From positions 1 through 64,000 of the forward strand of contig NZ_LGIW01000014.1 in assembly GCF_001275385.1 (NCBI RefSeq): a DNA stretch of 64,000 nucleotides, given 5' to 3'. Under the pieces are notes generated by a model. The model saw only the letters and a program-made list of their open reading frames with translations. It searched no databases and was not told where the DNA came from. A program made the translations under genes and the position numbers. This document shows positions 24,415 to 33,800 of this stretch, in pieces (positions within the stretch are counted from its first letter, which is position 1; each line of letters begins with the position of its first letter). The stretch is from Exiguobacterium sp. BMC-KP. GTDB taxonomy: Bacteria; Bacillota; Bacilli; Exiguobacteriales; Exiguobacteriaceae.

Positions 24415-25749
24415 TCATGGTTTGTACCGAATCGAGATGGGGAGCGGATAGTTATCCTGCTCCGTCCAATCGATGGAATATTTAATCTCGATCATGATCA
24501 GATCTTCTAGTGTGGTCAGCGTATGCGGTACACCTTGTGGGATATGCACGACAGAAGTTGGTCCGAGCTGTTGTGACTGACCATCGATCAATGCCTCGGC
24601 GCGACCTTGTAAGATACTCCATGTCGAGTCAGTATGCGGATGGTAATGGTGACTGATTTGTTGATGCGCCTTGATATGCAGCCGTCGGGTCACGGCATAA
24701 CGTCCGTCCTCTAGTTGCTGTTGATGTAAAATCGTCGCATAGCCCCAGCGTTTCCATTCAAATTGTGGTGGCAAGGTATCATCCGTCAAATATTCTTTCA
24801 GAGCAGGTGTCTCGTCTTTGGACGCAACGAGGACACCATCTGGACTCACCGACACGATTAAGTTATCGAGTCCGATTCCAAGGACCGGAACCTGTAATTC
24901 ATTGACGATATGTGTATTTTTCGAGTGGAGCATCCGGGCGTTTCCATGAAGCGGATGTGGCATCTCTTCCGTTAATGTATTCCATGTTCCGAGATCTTTC
25001 CAGTAACCATCATACCGATGAACGAATAAGAAATCGGTCTTTTCGACGACAGCATAATCAAATGATGTCTTTTCTAATGCCTCATAATTCGAACGGAGCG
25101 CCTCGAATGTCGTCGGCACAGCTTGCTCTTCTAGACACTGCATCAAGAAGTCAAGACGACAGGCAAAGACACCACAGTTCCATAATGCACCTTGTTCGAT
25201 TAAGTCACTCGCGACTTCAACAGTCGGTTTCTCCTGAAAGCGTTCGACGATAGACATGTTTTCGGAAGTCTGCGGAATGATATAGCCATATTTTGACGTA
25301 GGATGTAACGGTTCGACACCCATTAAATGAAGCGCATCCGGATGTTCTTGGACGGCTTGGTCCAGTTGCTCGAAGCGTTCAAAGAACGATAATTCAACGT
25401 AAGGGTCGACCGGCATGATGATGACCGTCTCTTCTAAATCGATCCGCTCTGCGAGATAACTTGTCGCAAGCATGATGGCAGGGAACGTATCGCGACGTGA
25501 CGGTTCCTGAATGATGGAAGTACGGAAGCCTAGCTGATTTTCGATCGCATCAACTTGTGAACTCGTCGTCGTAATGACGGTCCGGTCGTCCAGCCCGACT
25601 TCCTTAAGCTGCTGAAAAACACGTTCCATCATGGATTGTTTATTGCCATCGCGATCTTCTAGGATTTTTAAGAACTGTTTCGAGTTCAAATCGTTCGAGA
25701 GCGGCCAAAGCCGTTTTCCGGATCCACCTGATAGTAAAAGAATATACAT
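24415..25749 (-). CDS. manC: Mannose-1-phosphate guanylyltransferase / cupin fusion (ManC)
   Basis: Makes GDP-mannose from mannose-1-phosphate and GTP. Residues 1-270 are the nucleotidyltransferase domain with LSGGSGKRLWPLS at the start and RFQEKPTVE for sugar phosphate binding. The C-terminal third (about 330-440) is the cupin phosphomannose-isomerase-type domain with HHYHPHTDSTWSILQGRA. At 444 aa it is slightly shorter than typical fused ManC/AlgA proteins. It is divergent by only 40 bp from the receiver-like gene and heads the polysaccharide locus, so it likely feeds GDP-mannose to these glycosyltransferases. Confidence 0.92.
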   Translation of the reverse strand: MYILLLSGGSGKRLWPLSNDLNSKQFLKILEDRDGNKQSMMERVFQQLKEVGLDDRTVITTTSSQVDAIENQLGFRTSIIQEPSRRDTFPAIMLATSYLAERIDLEETVIIMPVDPYVELSFFERFEQLDQAVQEHPDALHLMGVEPLHPTSKYGYIIPQTSENMSIVERFQEKPTVEVASDLIEQGALWNCGVFACRLDFLMQCLEEQAVPTTFEALRSNYEALEKTSFDYAVVEKTDFLFVHRYDGYWKDLGTWNTLTEEMPHPLHGNARMLHSKNTHIVNELQVPVLGIGLDNLIVSVSPDGVLVASKDETPALKEYLTDDTLPPQFEWKRWGYATILHQQQLEDGRYAVTRRLHIKAHQQISHHYHPHTDSTWSILQGRAEALIDGQSQQLGPTSVVHIPQGVPHTLTTLEDLIMIEIKYSIDWTEQDNYPLPISIRYKP

Positions 25750-25789
25750 TGACGACCATCCTTTCTTTTTAAAACGGAGGCGATAGCAT

Positions 25790-26401
25790 ATGGCACTTTA
25801 TCTATTAGTTGACTCACATGAACCGACACGACGGATTTTACGTCGTAAACTACTGGCAGCGGGACAAGACGTACAGGAAGCAGGATCAGGAGAAGAGGCT
25901 TTGGAACAACTCAGCAATGCCGACGTTGATGTCTTGTTGACGGAACTTCGGCTTCCGGAAATGGATGGTGTCGAGCTGTTACGTATTGCCAAACAACGTG
26001 CGCCATTAACGAAACAAATCGTGTTGACTGATTATATGCAGGTGCATACGCTGCTCGCAGCAGTAAATGCAGGGAATGTCAGTCGTATGATGACGAAACC
26101 TTTGAAAATTGATGAGCGAATACTCTCTATCATGACTAAAATTGGTGATGAAGTCGTCGAGACGAAGCAACGGAAACGTAATTTGGTCAACCATTTTGAG
26201 AGCGTGCTTTTGAGTTCAGATCGTCCGTATTGTTTATTTTTTGAAGACGGAACGATTGCCGGTCAACGCTCTCTAATCATTAGTCACTCCGAACAAGAGG
26301 TGCGTGAAGAAGATCAGATACAGCGTTTAGAATTCCCCACGCAGTTCGGTACCTACATCTTGTATCAATCAGTCGTCGGAAGCATTACGAAACCCGTTTG
26401 A
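25790..26401 (+). CDS. Degenerate response-regulator receiver protein
   Basis: A 203-residue protein with an N-terminal receiver domain (1-115) and a C-terminal part of about 85 residues that I do not recognise. The receiver fold is clear (YLLVDSHEPTRR, LLTELRLPEMDGVELLRIAK, MMTKPLK), but the phosphoacceptor Asp is replaced by Glu52. The acidic pair is D8-S9 rather than DD/ED. Thr80 and Lys103 are kept. Glu at this position often mimics phosphorylation, so the protein may be permanently active. No DNA-binding domain is visible. It is divergent from manC, and its 3' end overlaps the converging GT2 gene by 17 bp. Confidence 0.78.
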   Translation: MALYLLVDSHEPTRRILRRKLLAAGQDVQEAGSGEEALEQLSNADVDVLLTELRLPEMDGVELLRIAKQRAPLTKQIVLTDYMQVHTLLAAVNAGNVSRMMTKPLKIDERILSIMTKIGDEVVETKQRKRNLVNHFESVLLSSDRPYCLFFEDGTIAGQRSLIISHSEQEVREEDQIQRLEFPTQFGTYILYQSVVGSITKPV

Positions 26402-27251
26402 AGAAGAGAGACTCTACACCAATGAAGCTAAGACGCAAGTACATGTAGATGACGCCAACGGTCAACAGCGGATGACGGCTGTATTTTCTTAAATTAGCCT
26501 GATGATAGAGAACAGGACGGAAGAAATACCAACGTCGTAAGGCTTTCATGAAGCCGCCCTGTTCCGCGTCGAGCGTCGCGGGCATAACATCGAAGTAATA
26601 GCGTTTTTTTCGAAGCAGGTCGTTTAATTCGACCTGCTTTTCGTTGTGGTGTACGTAGGTGAATGTCGCGCGGCGAATGATCCCACCTTGTTCTAAATAA
26701 CGGATTGTCGGCTGCGTCTCTTCGAAACTGATTTGCGTCGGATCAATCTCACCCGAGGCGACGTACGCCTCGATCCGCCAAAAACGTGCGGCTTCCATCG
26801 TATGCGTGTCGAGTTGATCCGTCGGAACGTTGAACAGATTACGTTCAAAGACTTTCACTTGACTGAAGTAATTATCATAATCACTGTACGCGCGTTCGGG
26901 AATGACGAGTGCTCCGACGTCTAAATGTGCCTCAAGATACAAGAGACAGCTTTTTAATAACTGCTCTTCGAGTACCATATCGGAATCGATGATGTAAAGG
27001 TACTCGACACTGTGTTGCTTTAAGCGATCAATCGCGGTTTTGCGGGCGATACCTCGTTCACCGTGCGGAAGGGAAAGCACTTCGAATCGCGTATCATTTG
27101 CTGTCAACCGACGCATCGTCGCGACGGTAGTATCGGTCGAACCATCATCCGCGATGACACAAAGGAAAGAAGCATGTTGTGCCTGAAGTGAGCGGATCGT
27201 TTCCGAGATGATTGCTTCATTTTCGTATGTGGACATAGCGATTCCAATCAT
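26385..27251 (-). CDS. Family 2 glycosyltransferase
   Basis: A 288-residue GT-A fold enzyme. The N-terminal GIAMSTYENEAIISETIRSLQAQ and CVIADDGSTDTTVATMRRL segments bind the nucleotide; LYIIDSDMVLEEQLL carries the DxD-like metal site. The C-terminal region is basic and hydrophobic and may attach to membrane. It overlaps the upstream GT4 gene by 4 bp (coupled) and the convergent receiver gene by 17 bp. Transferred sugar unknown. Confidence 0.88.
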   Translation of the reverse strand: MIGIAMSTYENEAIISETIRSLQAQHASFLCVIADDGSTDTTVATMRRLTANDTRFEVLSLPHGERGIARKTAIDRLKQHSVEYLYIIDSDMVLEEQLLKSCLLYLEAHLDVGALVIPERAYSDYDNYFSQVKVFERNLFNVPTDQLDTHTMEAARFWRIEAYVASGEIDPTQISFEETQPTIRYLEQGGIIRRATFTYVHHNEKQVELNDLLRKKRYYFDVMPATLDAEQGGFMKALRRWYFFRPVLYHQANLRKYSRHPLLTVGVIYMYLRLSFIGVESLFFKRVS

Positions 27252-28387
27252 GAAAAATCCTCCTTCAGTGCGACGGGTATTAATTCGCGTTGCAACCAGT
27301 TTCGAAAGGCTTGACCGGTATGATCCCAGTGCAAGGTTTGAGCAAACCGATGACCGGCCGCTTGAATCATTTCGTATTCTTCCGGGTCACGTAAGCAGGC
27401 CCGCATCTCGGCAGCGAGTGCACCCGGCGTCTGGCTTTTGGCCATGTAACCGGTCATGCCGTACTGGACGGCATCACGTAGCCCAGGTGCGTCATAAACA
27501 ATCGTCGGTGTACCGACAGCCGCCGCTTCGCTGACCGTCAGCCCCCAACCTTCTCGTTTGGAAGGAAACAGGAGCGCCGTCGCACGACTCATTCGTTCGA
27601 GCTTTTCTGCCTCACTGACGAATCCAAAATAAGTGATGGCGTCACGCATTTCTTCTGGAACAATCGGATGAAGGTGTTCTGTGATATACGCCTCGTCTTT
27701 TTTTCCGATGACCCAGAAACGAGCGTCCGGGTACTCCCGTTTGACGATGACGAAAGCTTGGAGTGCATCATTGATTCCTTTATAGGCAGACATCCGTCCA
27801 GCATATAAAAAGGTCGGATGTGCTTCTTTCGGCTTCCAGTCTTCCTCGTTCCATGGAGTAAAGGAGAGACCTTCCGGTAGAATCGTCACCTCGTTTTTGG
27901 AAAAACCAACAGCTATCAAATCGTCTGCCGTTGACTGGCTGACCGTCAAAGCGCGACCAGTCCGGTACAGCTGTAGGCGTGGTGTCTCCGTCCATTCACC
28001 AACGTATGAGAAAGGGGGACGGACGTTGATTTGCCAGATTTCACGTGTCAGTTGATGAATGAAGAGGGCACGTTTCGCTAATGGAACATACAGGGGTGTG
28101 AAAAAGTGATGCGTGTTCATCTGGTCGACGACTAAATCAATCGTCGCAGCATGCGACTGGTAATAAGAAAAGGCAAGCGGAACGACGGAAAGTGCAGTAC
28201 CTCTCCGGATATAAGTGATGCCGTCCAAAAACTCGACATCGTGTCCGCCTTCAAATGCGGGAGAGAAATGGGTGATCTCATACTCGTCACTGACACGTCG
28301 GAGCATCTCGTGGGTGAATACTTCCGCACCACCTGCTTTCGGATGTTTGATATCGCGCCAAGATAAAAAAAGTAGATGTGGTTTCAT
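27248..28387 (-). CDS. Family 4 glycosyltransferase
   Basis: A 379-residue GT-B enzyme. SWRDIKHPKAGGAEVFTHEML is the usual N-terminal start. The C-terminal donor site contains LYAGRMSAYKGI and the E-x7-E-like LLFPSKREGWGLTVSEAAAVGTPTIVYDAPGL. It lies one base after the flippase stop and overlaps the GT2 start, so the three genes form a tightly coupled unit. Likely adds a hexose (GDP-mannose is available locally) to a lipid-linked intermediate; this is inference. Confidence 0.9.
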   Translation of the reverse strand: MKPHLLFLSWRDIKHPKAGGAEVFTHEMLRRVSDEYEITHFSPAFEGGHDVEFLDGITYIRRGTALSVVPLAFSYYQSHAATIDLVVDQMNTHHFFTPLYVPLAKRALFIHQLTREIWQINVRPPFSYVGEWTETPRLQLYRTGRALTVSQSTADDLIAVGFSKNEVTILPEGLSFTPWNEEDWKPKEAHPTFLYAGRMSAYKGINDALQAFVIVKREYPDARFWVIGKKDEAYITEHLHPIVPEEMRDAITYFGFVSEAEKLERMSRATALLFPSKREGWGLTVSEAAAVGTPTIVYDAPGLRDAVQYGMTGYMAKSQTPGALAAEMRACLRDPEEYEMIQAAGHRFAQTLHWDHTGQAFRNWLQRELIPVALKEDFS

Positions 28388-28388
28388 G

Positions 28389-29567
28389 TTACGCCTCCTT
28401 CACTGAATGGGGGTGTCGGGGTAAGGTGAAACGTAATATCAAGGCACCGAGTAAAAAGACACCTGCTTGCGCGAGCAACCAAGTCTCGACGGTCGAATGA
28501 AATGTCGTCAAGACAATGATGAACAGAATCAGAATCAACCAATAGCCTTTCAAGTACCGAGTTCTGTGTAGTGAAAACTGGACGAGTGCTTCATATTGAA
28601 TCAACGTGATGCCGACATAAACGAAAACCATATATTTGATGTAATGAGTTGCCGCGTCATAACCACTCCCAAATAGAATCGGAATCAAATAAGGGACGAT
28701 CGTCCAATACACTAAAACGGCAAGAGCGAGTCCACCTAATAAAATGCGGTAAAAGCGACGCTCCCAAAGAAGAAAGTCTTCGTCCTGACTTTTTTGGCTT
28801 AAGCGCGGTAGCAACAATTGTGCGAGTGATAACGCGACGAACAACAGCAGTTGACCAAATCGTAAGGCAACCGAATAATCTCCTGCTAACTGTGGGAAGT
28901 AACGGGTGACGAGTAAACTATCGAGTGTGAAAAACAGCGTCATGACGACTTGTGTATGAACCATATGGACGAGTCCGTTCGCCTGGATACGCCCGCTACT
29001 AACGGGAAACGTGACTTGCATCAGGCTTAATAGGTAGGACGCAATCATGCCAGCCAAGATGAACAATAGTGCATAACTGACGTTCGTTTGTTGAATCAAG
29101 AGCCATGTGGCTAAGACTTTGACGACGGATTCGATGTAATAAGAGAGGTTCAGGGCATAGAAGCGTTCAGTCGCTTGTAAGACACCACGACGAAAAGATA
29201 GAAGGATATGAAACACGATGATCAAATAAACAATAAGCAGGTTTATTTTGGTAAACGGCAGGAAATAAGGTAATGCATAAAGTAAAATAAGTAAGAAGCA
29301 TCCTGTAACCGCCAGTATGCGGAACCGTAGCTTTTGGTAGTCGTTCGTTTTCTGTTGACTATAGTCCCGAGTCACGGTCCATTGTAAAGCACCACCGATG
29401 ATGAGCAGAAGACCCAAAAAAGCCAAGTAGGCGTTCAATAATCCATATACAGCACTAGAAAGCTCCCGGGCTAATAACAAATGATAGGCATAGTTCACGA
29501 GGTTCAGCGCTACATCTAGAATCGGGAAAATCAATAAGACGGCATGTCGCTGGATGAAACTTGTCAT
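28389..29567 (-). CDS. Polysaccharide flippase, Wzx/MATE-like
   Basis: A 392-residue integral membrane protein with about 12 helices, resembling polysaccharide-export flippases of the MOP superfamily. The N-terminal LLIFPILDVALNLVNYAYHLLLARELSSAVYGLLNAYLAF segment and regularly spaced helices support this. ATG 29567 follows GGGAGGTGG; a further ATG upstream would remove the ribosome site. It probably moves lipid-linked oligosaccharide across the membrane for the adjacent enzymes. Confidence 0.82.
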   Translation of the reverse strand: MTSFIQRHAVLLIFPILDVALNLVNYAYHLLLARELSSAVYGLLNAYLAFLGLLLIIGGALQWTVTRDYSQQKTNDYQKLRFRILAVTGCFLLILLYALPYFLPFTKINLLIVYLIIVFHILLSFRRGVLQATERFYALNLSYYIESVVKVLATWLLIQQTNVSYALLFILAGMIASYLLSLMQVTFPVSSGRIQANGLVHMVHTQVVMTLFFTLDSLLVTRYFPQLAGDYSVALRFGQLLLFVALSLAQLLLPRLSQKSQDEDFLLWERRFYRILLGGLALAVLVYWTIVPYLIPILFGSGYDAATHYIKYMVFVYVGITLIQYEALVQFSLHRTRYLKGYWLILILFIIVLTTFHSTVETWLLAQAGVFLLGALILRFTLPRHPHSVKEA

Positions 29568-29616
29568 GGAGCCACCTCCCATCAGTCAGAGCTGTTTTAC
29601 GGAAAGGATGAGACTT

Positions 29617-30789
29617 ATGAGTCAAGGGCATATCGCTGTATTTACCGATCATTCTCGGCACATTCCATACGAATCGTTGATTTCCTACTATCCTGTCCTG
29701 TTCTACACACAGCCGGGTAAATGCCCGAACTCCTTCGAACAGATTGCCAGCACTGAAATACAGGAAGCTGAGGAACACGATATTCTTCTATACATCATTG
29801 ATTATGAGACGCGTGGAGAGGAGCTAGCAATCGCCAATCAAATTCGAGCTGTCCGTCCGCGATCTAAAATTCTGATTGTCAAAGAAGCAGTTCGTTTAAA
29901 GGGCGATTTTCCGTACCATACCGTTCAAGGAGATGGAATGCTCCGTCTGTTTTCCTATCGTCCCGCCTATCCGAATGAATTGTTTGCTGAAATCCAGCAT
30001 ATTATCCATCCTGAATATCCCATTTTAAAGGATACTATAGCCTTTATATTGCCAATATTTAACGAAGAGAAACGTTTTAATTATGTAAAAGATTTTTTAG
30101 AGTCTCTTGCAACCTTCATCAGTGAAGATTATATCCACGCTTCGATCAATTTCTTTGATGATGCTTCGTCTGACCGATCCAAGGCACTCCTCCAAGAATA
30201 CCGTTCAATCGTCATGGACGCGACGGATACGTTATTCACGGTCGGCTATCTGGAGGTTCATCATGTCGAGCAAAATACACGAAAAGCAGGCCTATTCATC
30301 GAAGGGATGAAAAATATCTCGAGTGATTATTATGTGTTCGTCGACGCGGACAATTCGTTTCGGATTGAAGATATCGCCCGGTTGTTGACGATAGCGCAAG
30401 AGGGATACTATGACATCGTCGTCGGAACGAAGGATTTGACGATCGAAGACCGGGGAACTGTCCGCCGTTTCATGAGTTTCGGTAAACGGAATCTGACACG
30501 ATTCTTCTTACCAAAAGGTGTGACCGATTCGCAGACCGGTCTAAAGATCATTAACCGTCGTGTCGTTCATCGTTTGTTGCCTTATCTGCACGTCGAGAGT
30601 GGTCTCGCGATCGATTTAGAGTTGATGTATGCAGCAAAAAAAGAACGCTTGCGGGTCTATCAACAGCCCGTAACCTGCATCGAACGAGAGGGATCACACG
30701 TCAACCTTGTTAAGGATTCGATTGCGTTCTTGCAGACGATGTTCAGTCTCTATCAACGGCATAGAAAAGACGAAGCACCAGTTAAATGA
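29617..30789 (+). CDS. GT2 glycosyltransferase with N-terminal receiver-like domain
   Basis: A 390-residue protein in two parts. Residues 1-130 form an alpha/beta unit with receiver-like strands (HIAVFTDHS; ILLYIIDYETRGEEL with Asp62; SKILIVKEA). Residues about 138-370 are a GT2 polyprenol-phosphate glycosyltransferase-type domain: IAFILPIFNEE, NFFDDASSD and FVDADNSF (241-248, DxD). ATG 29617 is 8 nt after GGAAAGG; upstream in-frame ATGs fall inside the divergent flippase leader. It is 49 bp from that flippase start and convergent with the giant membrane protein gene. Confidence 0.82.
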   Translation: MSQGHIAVFTDHSRHIPYESLISYYPVLFYTQPGKCPNSFEQIASTEIQEAEEHDILLYIIDYETRGEELAIANQIRAVRPRSKILIVKEAVRLKGDFPYHTVQGDGMLRLFSYRPAYPNELFAEIQHIIHPEYPILKDTIAFILPIFNEEKRFNYVKDFLESLATFISEDYIHASINFFDDASSDRSKALLQEYRSIVMDATDTLFTVGYLEVHHVEQNTRKAGLFIEGMKNISSDYYVFVDADNSFRIEDIARLLTIAQEGYYDIVVGTKDLTIEDRGTVRRFMSFGKRNLTRFFLPKGVTDSQTGLKIINRRVVHRLLPYLHVESGLAIDLELMYAAKKERLRVYQQPVTCIEREGSHVNLVKDSIAFLQTMFSLYQRHRKDEAPVK

Positions 30790-30826
30790 AAAAGGACAAC
30801 GGGGATCGATCCCCGTTGTCCTTTTT
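30789..30826. terminator. Bidirectional terminator, 38-bp perfect palindrome
   Basis: The sequence from 30789 to 30826 is its own reverse complement: an A run, GGACAACGGGGATC, its complement and a T run. It serves the GT2 gene and the convergent large gene, and the first base is the last base of the GT2 stop codon. Confidence 0.93.
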
Positions 30827-30833
30827 AAATACA

Positions 30834-33800
30834 CTATCTCTTGTTTCGTTTCAGGCTAGGAATTCGTTGCTTGAACACGGACGATAGACGTTGTCGGATA
30901 GCCAGACCACGATTGCTTGTCATGAAATAAATCAACAAGGTACTAAGTGGGAGCGCTAAGACGAGAATGGTCAGTCCAGCGTAATAAATCGGACGCAATA
31001 CGACGGTCACATGTGCCGTCTTTTCGTTCGAACGATACAACTGACTGACGCCGTTTAATGCCGTGTCACCACGCATCATTTCCTGGTCCGTCTGGAGTTT
31101 AAATAACGGTGTCGGAGAATCATTAACCGTAAAGCGACCGAGTGGCGCATCACTTTTTATATCCCGTCCCATCTGTGAGGCATCGACGTCAAGCGCACGG
31201 GCAGGTTCTGTTGCGAACAGCGTACCGCTTTGCTCGGAGAGAACGAGTTGATCGACTAGAATCAGTTGATCGTACGGTAACACTTCTAAATTCTTCAGAC
31301 GCAATTGCCCAGCCTTTTTCTCATTTCCACGCGTCCAGATATGCAGTTGCATCCGGACGGTCTTCTTCGGTGGAATGACGATTTGTTCGTAATGGTTCCA
31401 CTGCTTCTTTTTCTTTTCTTCGACTTCATTGATGAAATCCGTACCGATGACACGATCATCTTTATCTAGGTAATACACTTTGAGGTGTCGTTGACGGGCG
31501 TTCTTGCTGACAGCGTCGAACTGAATCAAATATTCGTGATCAGGTTTCACCTTCATTTTTTGCGAGGCATATATATACCAATCGCACGAGCAGGTCGGCT
31601 CGTAATCAATCGTGTAGCCATCTTCAGTCTCACTCGCGTCGAACATATCATCCGTGATCGAGACACACGTCGCACAATTCGCTGCCGCTTCCGGTTCGGC
31701 GAGAGCTTTGTCGGTGCCAATCTCGTTTGGATCAAACTTGTGTAGATCCTTCCAATCGACGAGTGACGGCACCTTGCTCGCATAGGATAGTTCTAGCTGA
31801 TAGCGTCCCTTCTCGAGTGGGATATCGGATAACTTCACATCGTATAACGCTTGGTAGACGTCACTCAACTCCGTCATCCGGTACGGGAACGCTAAGTGTA
31901 GCGGATCGTACGTCACCGTCTGATTACCGATCTGCTGTTGGTGCTTTTGACCGGCTAGAATGTCAGAACGAGACAAGGCGCGTTCGAAGACGACCTGTTT
32001 CCCGTCTCGAATTTTGACAGTAATCCGACCATCGTTTCCTGGTGGCGGAGTTAACATCAACTGGAGCTGATAATCGGTCGCTTCCCGAATATCGATCGAA
32101 CGCTGTAAACGTCCACGTTGCGCAGCGATTCCTTTCCCAAAGCTTAGTCCAGGATAGTTTCGTTCCGACTGCAAGTGCCCCGTGTAATCGAATCCGGTCT
32201 CTGCCTCGAGTACCATCAAGGTATTCGTGAAGGCAAGTGTATCGTCGATGCGTTTTTGTAGAGTGGTTAGCTTTTCTTCCGGTATTAGGACGATGTTTTG
32301 AATGGCATTAAAGCCTTCCGTGTTCGTCACGCTGAGCGTCGCAGGACCGCTCGGCGTCGTGAACGAACCGAGCGGGACCCAGGCGAGTTTGGCACCTGAT
32401 CGTTGTTTAGTTGGAATCGTGACGCCTCGTTTATTGAATGTCAGATCGAGTTGTCCGCCTTTTTGGTTCAACAGCACGCGAGCAAAACCAGCGTAACGAC
32501 CGGCATGCAAGTCTTTTGTCATCGTAAACGTATTCGGGATCATATAATCCTCATAGCTGAAGATTTTAATATCATGGACCCACCAGTACGTTTTCCGCTC
32601 GGGGCGCTGGAAGCTGAGTAGATCGATCCGCATCGTTTTTGCGTTTCGTGGCGTGACATATTCACCTTGCAAGTGAATCGCATCGACATCACCGGAATCA
32701 CGGGGGGCGACGACATACGTTTGATTCAGCTCGCGATCCTTCTCATCAAAGAACCGGACCTTGACATGGAGCCGGTCGACCCCGCGACCGCTCGCTGTGA
32801 TATCAAAGCGATAGGCGTTATTCGGGCGTGCCGGCAGCTTACCGGACTTCGCGACTTGCCAGATGTATTTCGGGTCGCCTTCTGCGACTTCAGCATGAAG
32901 GACAGGCAGGTTATTATCTTTTGACATCGGATTCGGAGACAAGTCAACGATGTCCGGATTATCGGCTTTAAAGAACGTCTCATCCTCAAGCATGGAATTA
33001 AAAGAGGCGACCTGTTTCGCTTTTAATCCGTCTAATTTGTAGACGGGCGCGTCAATCCGTGCAGAAGCAAACGATAGACCAATCCCGTCTCCGAAGTCGA
33101 GGTCAAACGACGGGTTCGTCATACCTTGCGTCCGTAAATACCAGCGCCAGTCATTATTTCGGAGGAACGTCTTACCCCAGTTCAGGAAAGCATTCGCTGA
33201 ATCAATCGCTTCGAACGGTTTCCAATAGTATTCTTCCGGTACTTGACTGAGCACAAGATCATTTTTCTCGATCATCTCGACGATATCGCCTTTTTTCATC
33301 CAGGAGAGGCTATCCTGATGTCCTTGTGTCGTATACAAAATCGATTGACGACCAAGATCGTACCCATCCAGTGTCGGATAACTGATCGACCGTTCGAGTC
33401 CATAAGGGGTCAAAATCAATTGTGGGACGGTCCGTGTATCGAGCGGTGCGATCAAGTCGAACAAGGTGAACAAGCCGACTTGTTTCGTCTGTACGAGATC
33501 ACGTTGTTCCTGTAGAACCTTTATATTGAAATCTTGTCGCTCCTTCATCCCCGTGTACTCATCCCGGTAGGCGAACTGCTTCAGTCCGAACGCTTTCGCG
33601 ATTTGTCCGGCTTGTTCGGACCGACCGGTATCGAGTAGATACTGCATGAACGTCATCATGTAACCAATCGTCGGCGACGCCCCTTCATGATGAAAGACGG
33701 TATCGTGTGCCGACGTATAGACTTGCACGTCACCTGTTGCTTTGATTTCACCACCTTTTCGTGGATTTTGATTCCAGCGTGGAGTCGCGATGCCGGTACT

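Noticed and set aside
30789-30826. 38-bp palindrome as a regulatory operator
   Set aside because: Its position between convergent stop codons and its A/T flanks show it is a bidirectional terminator.
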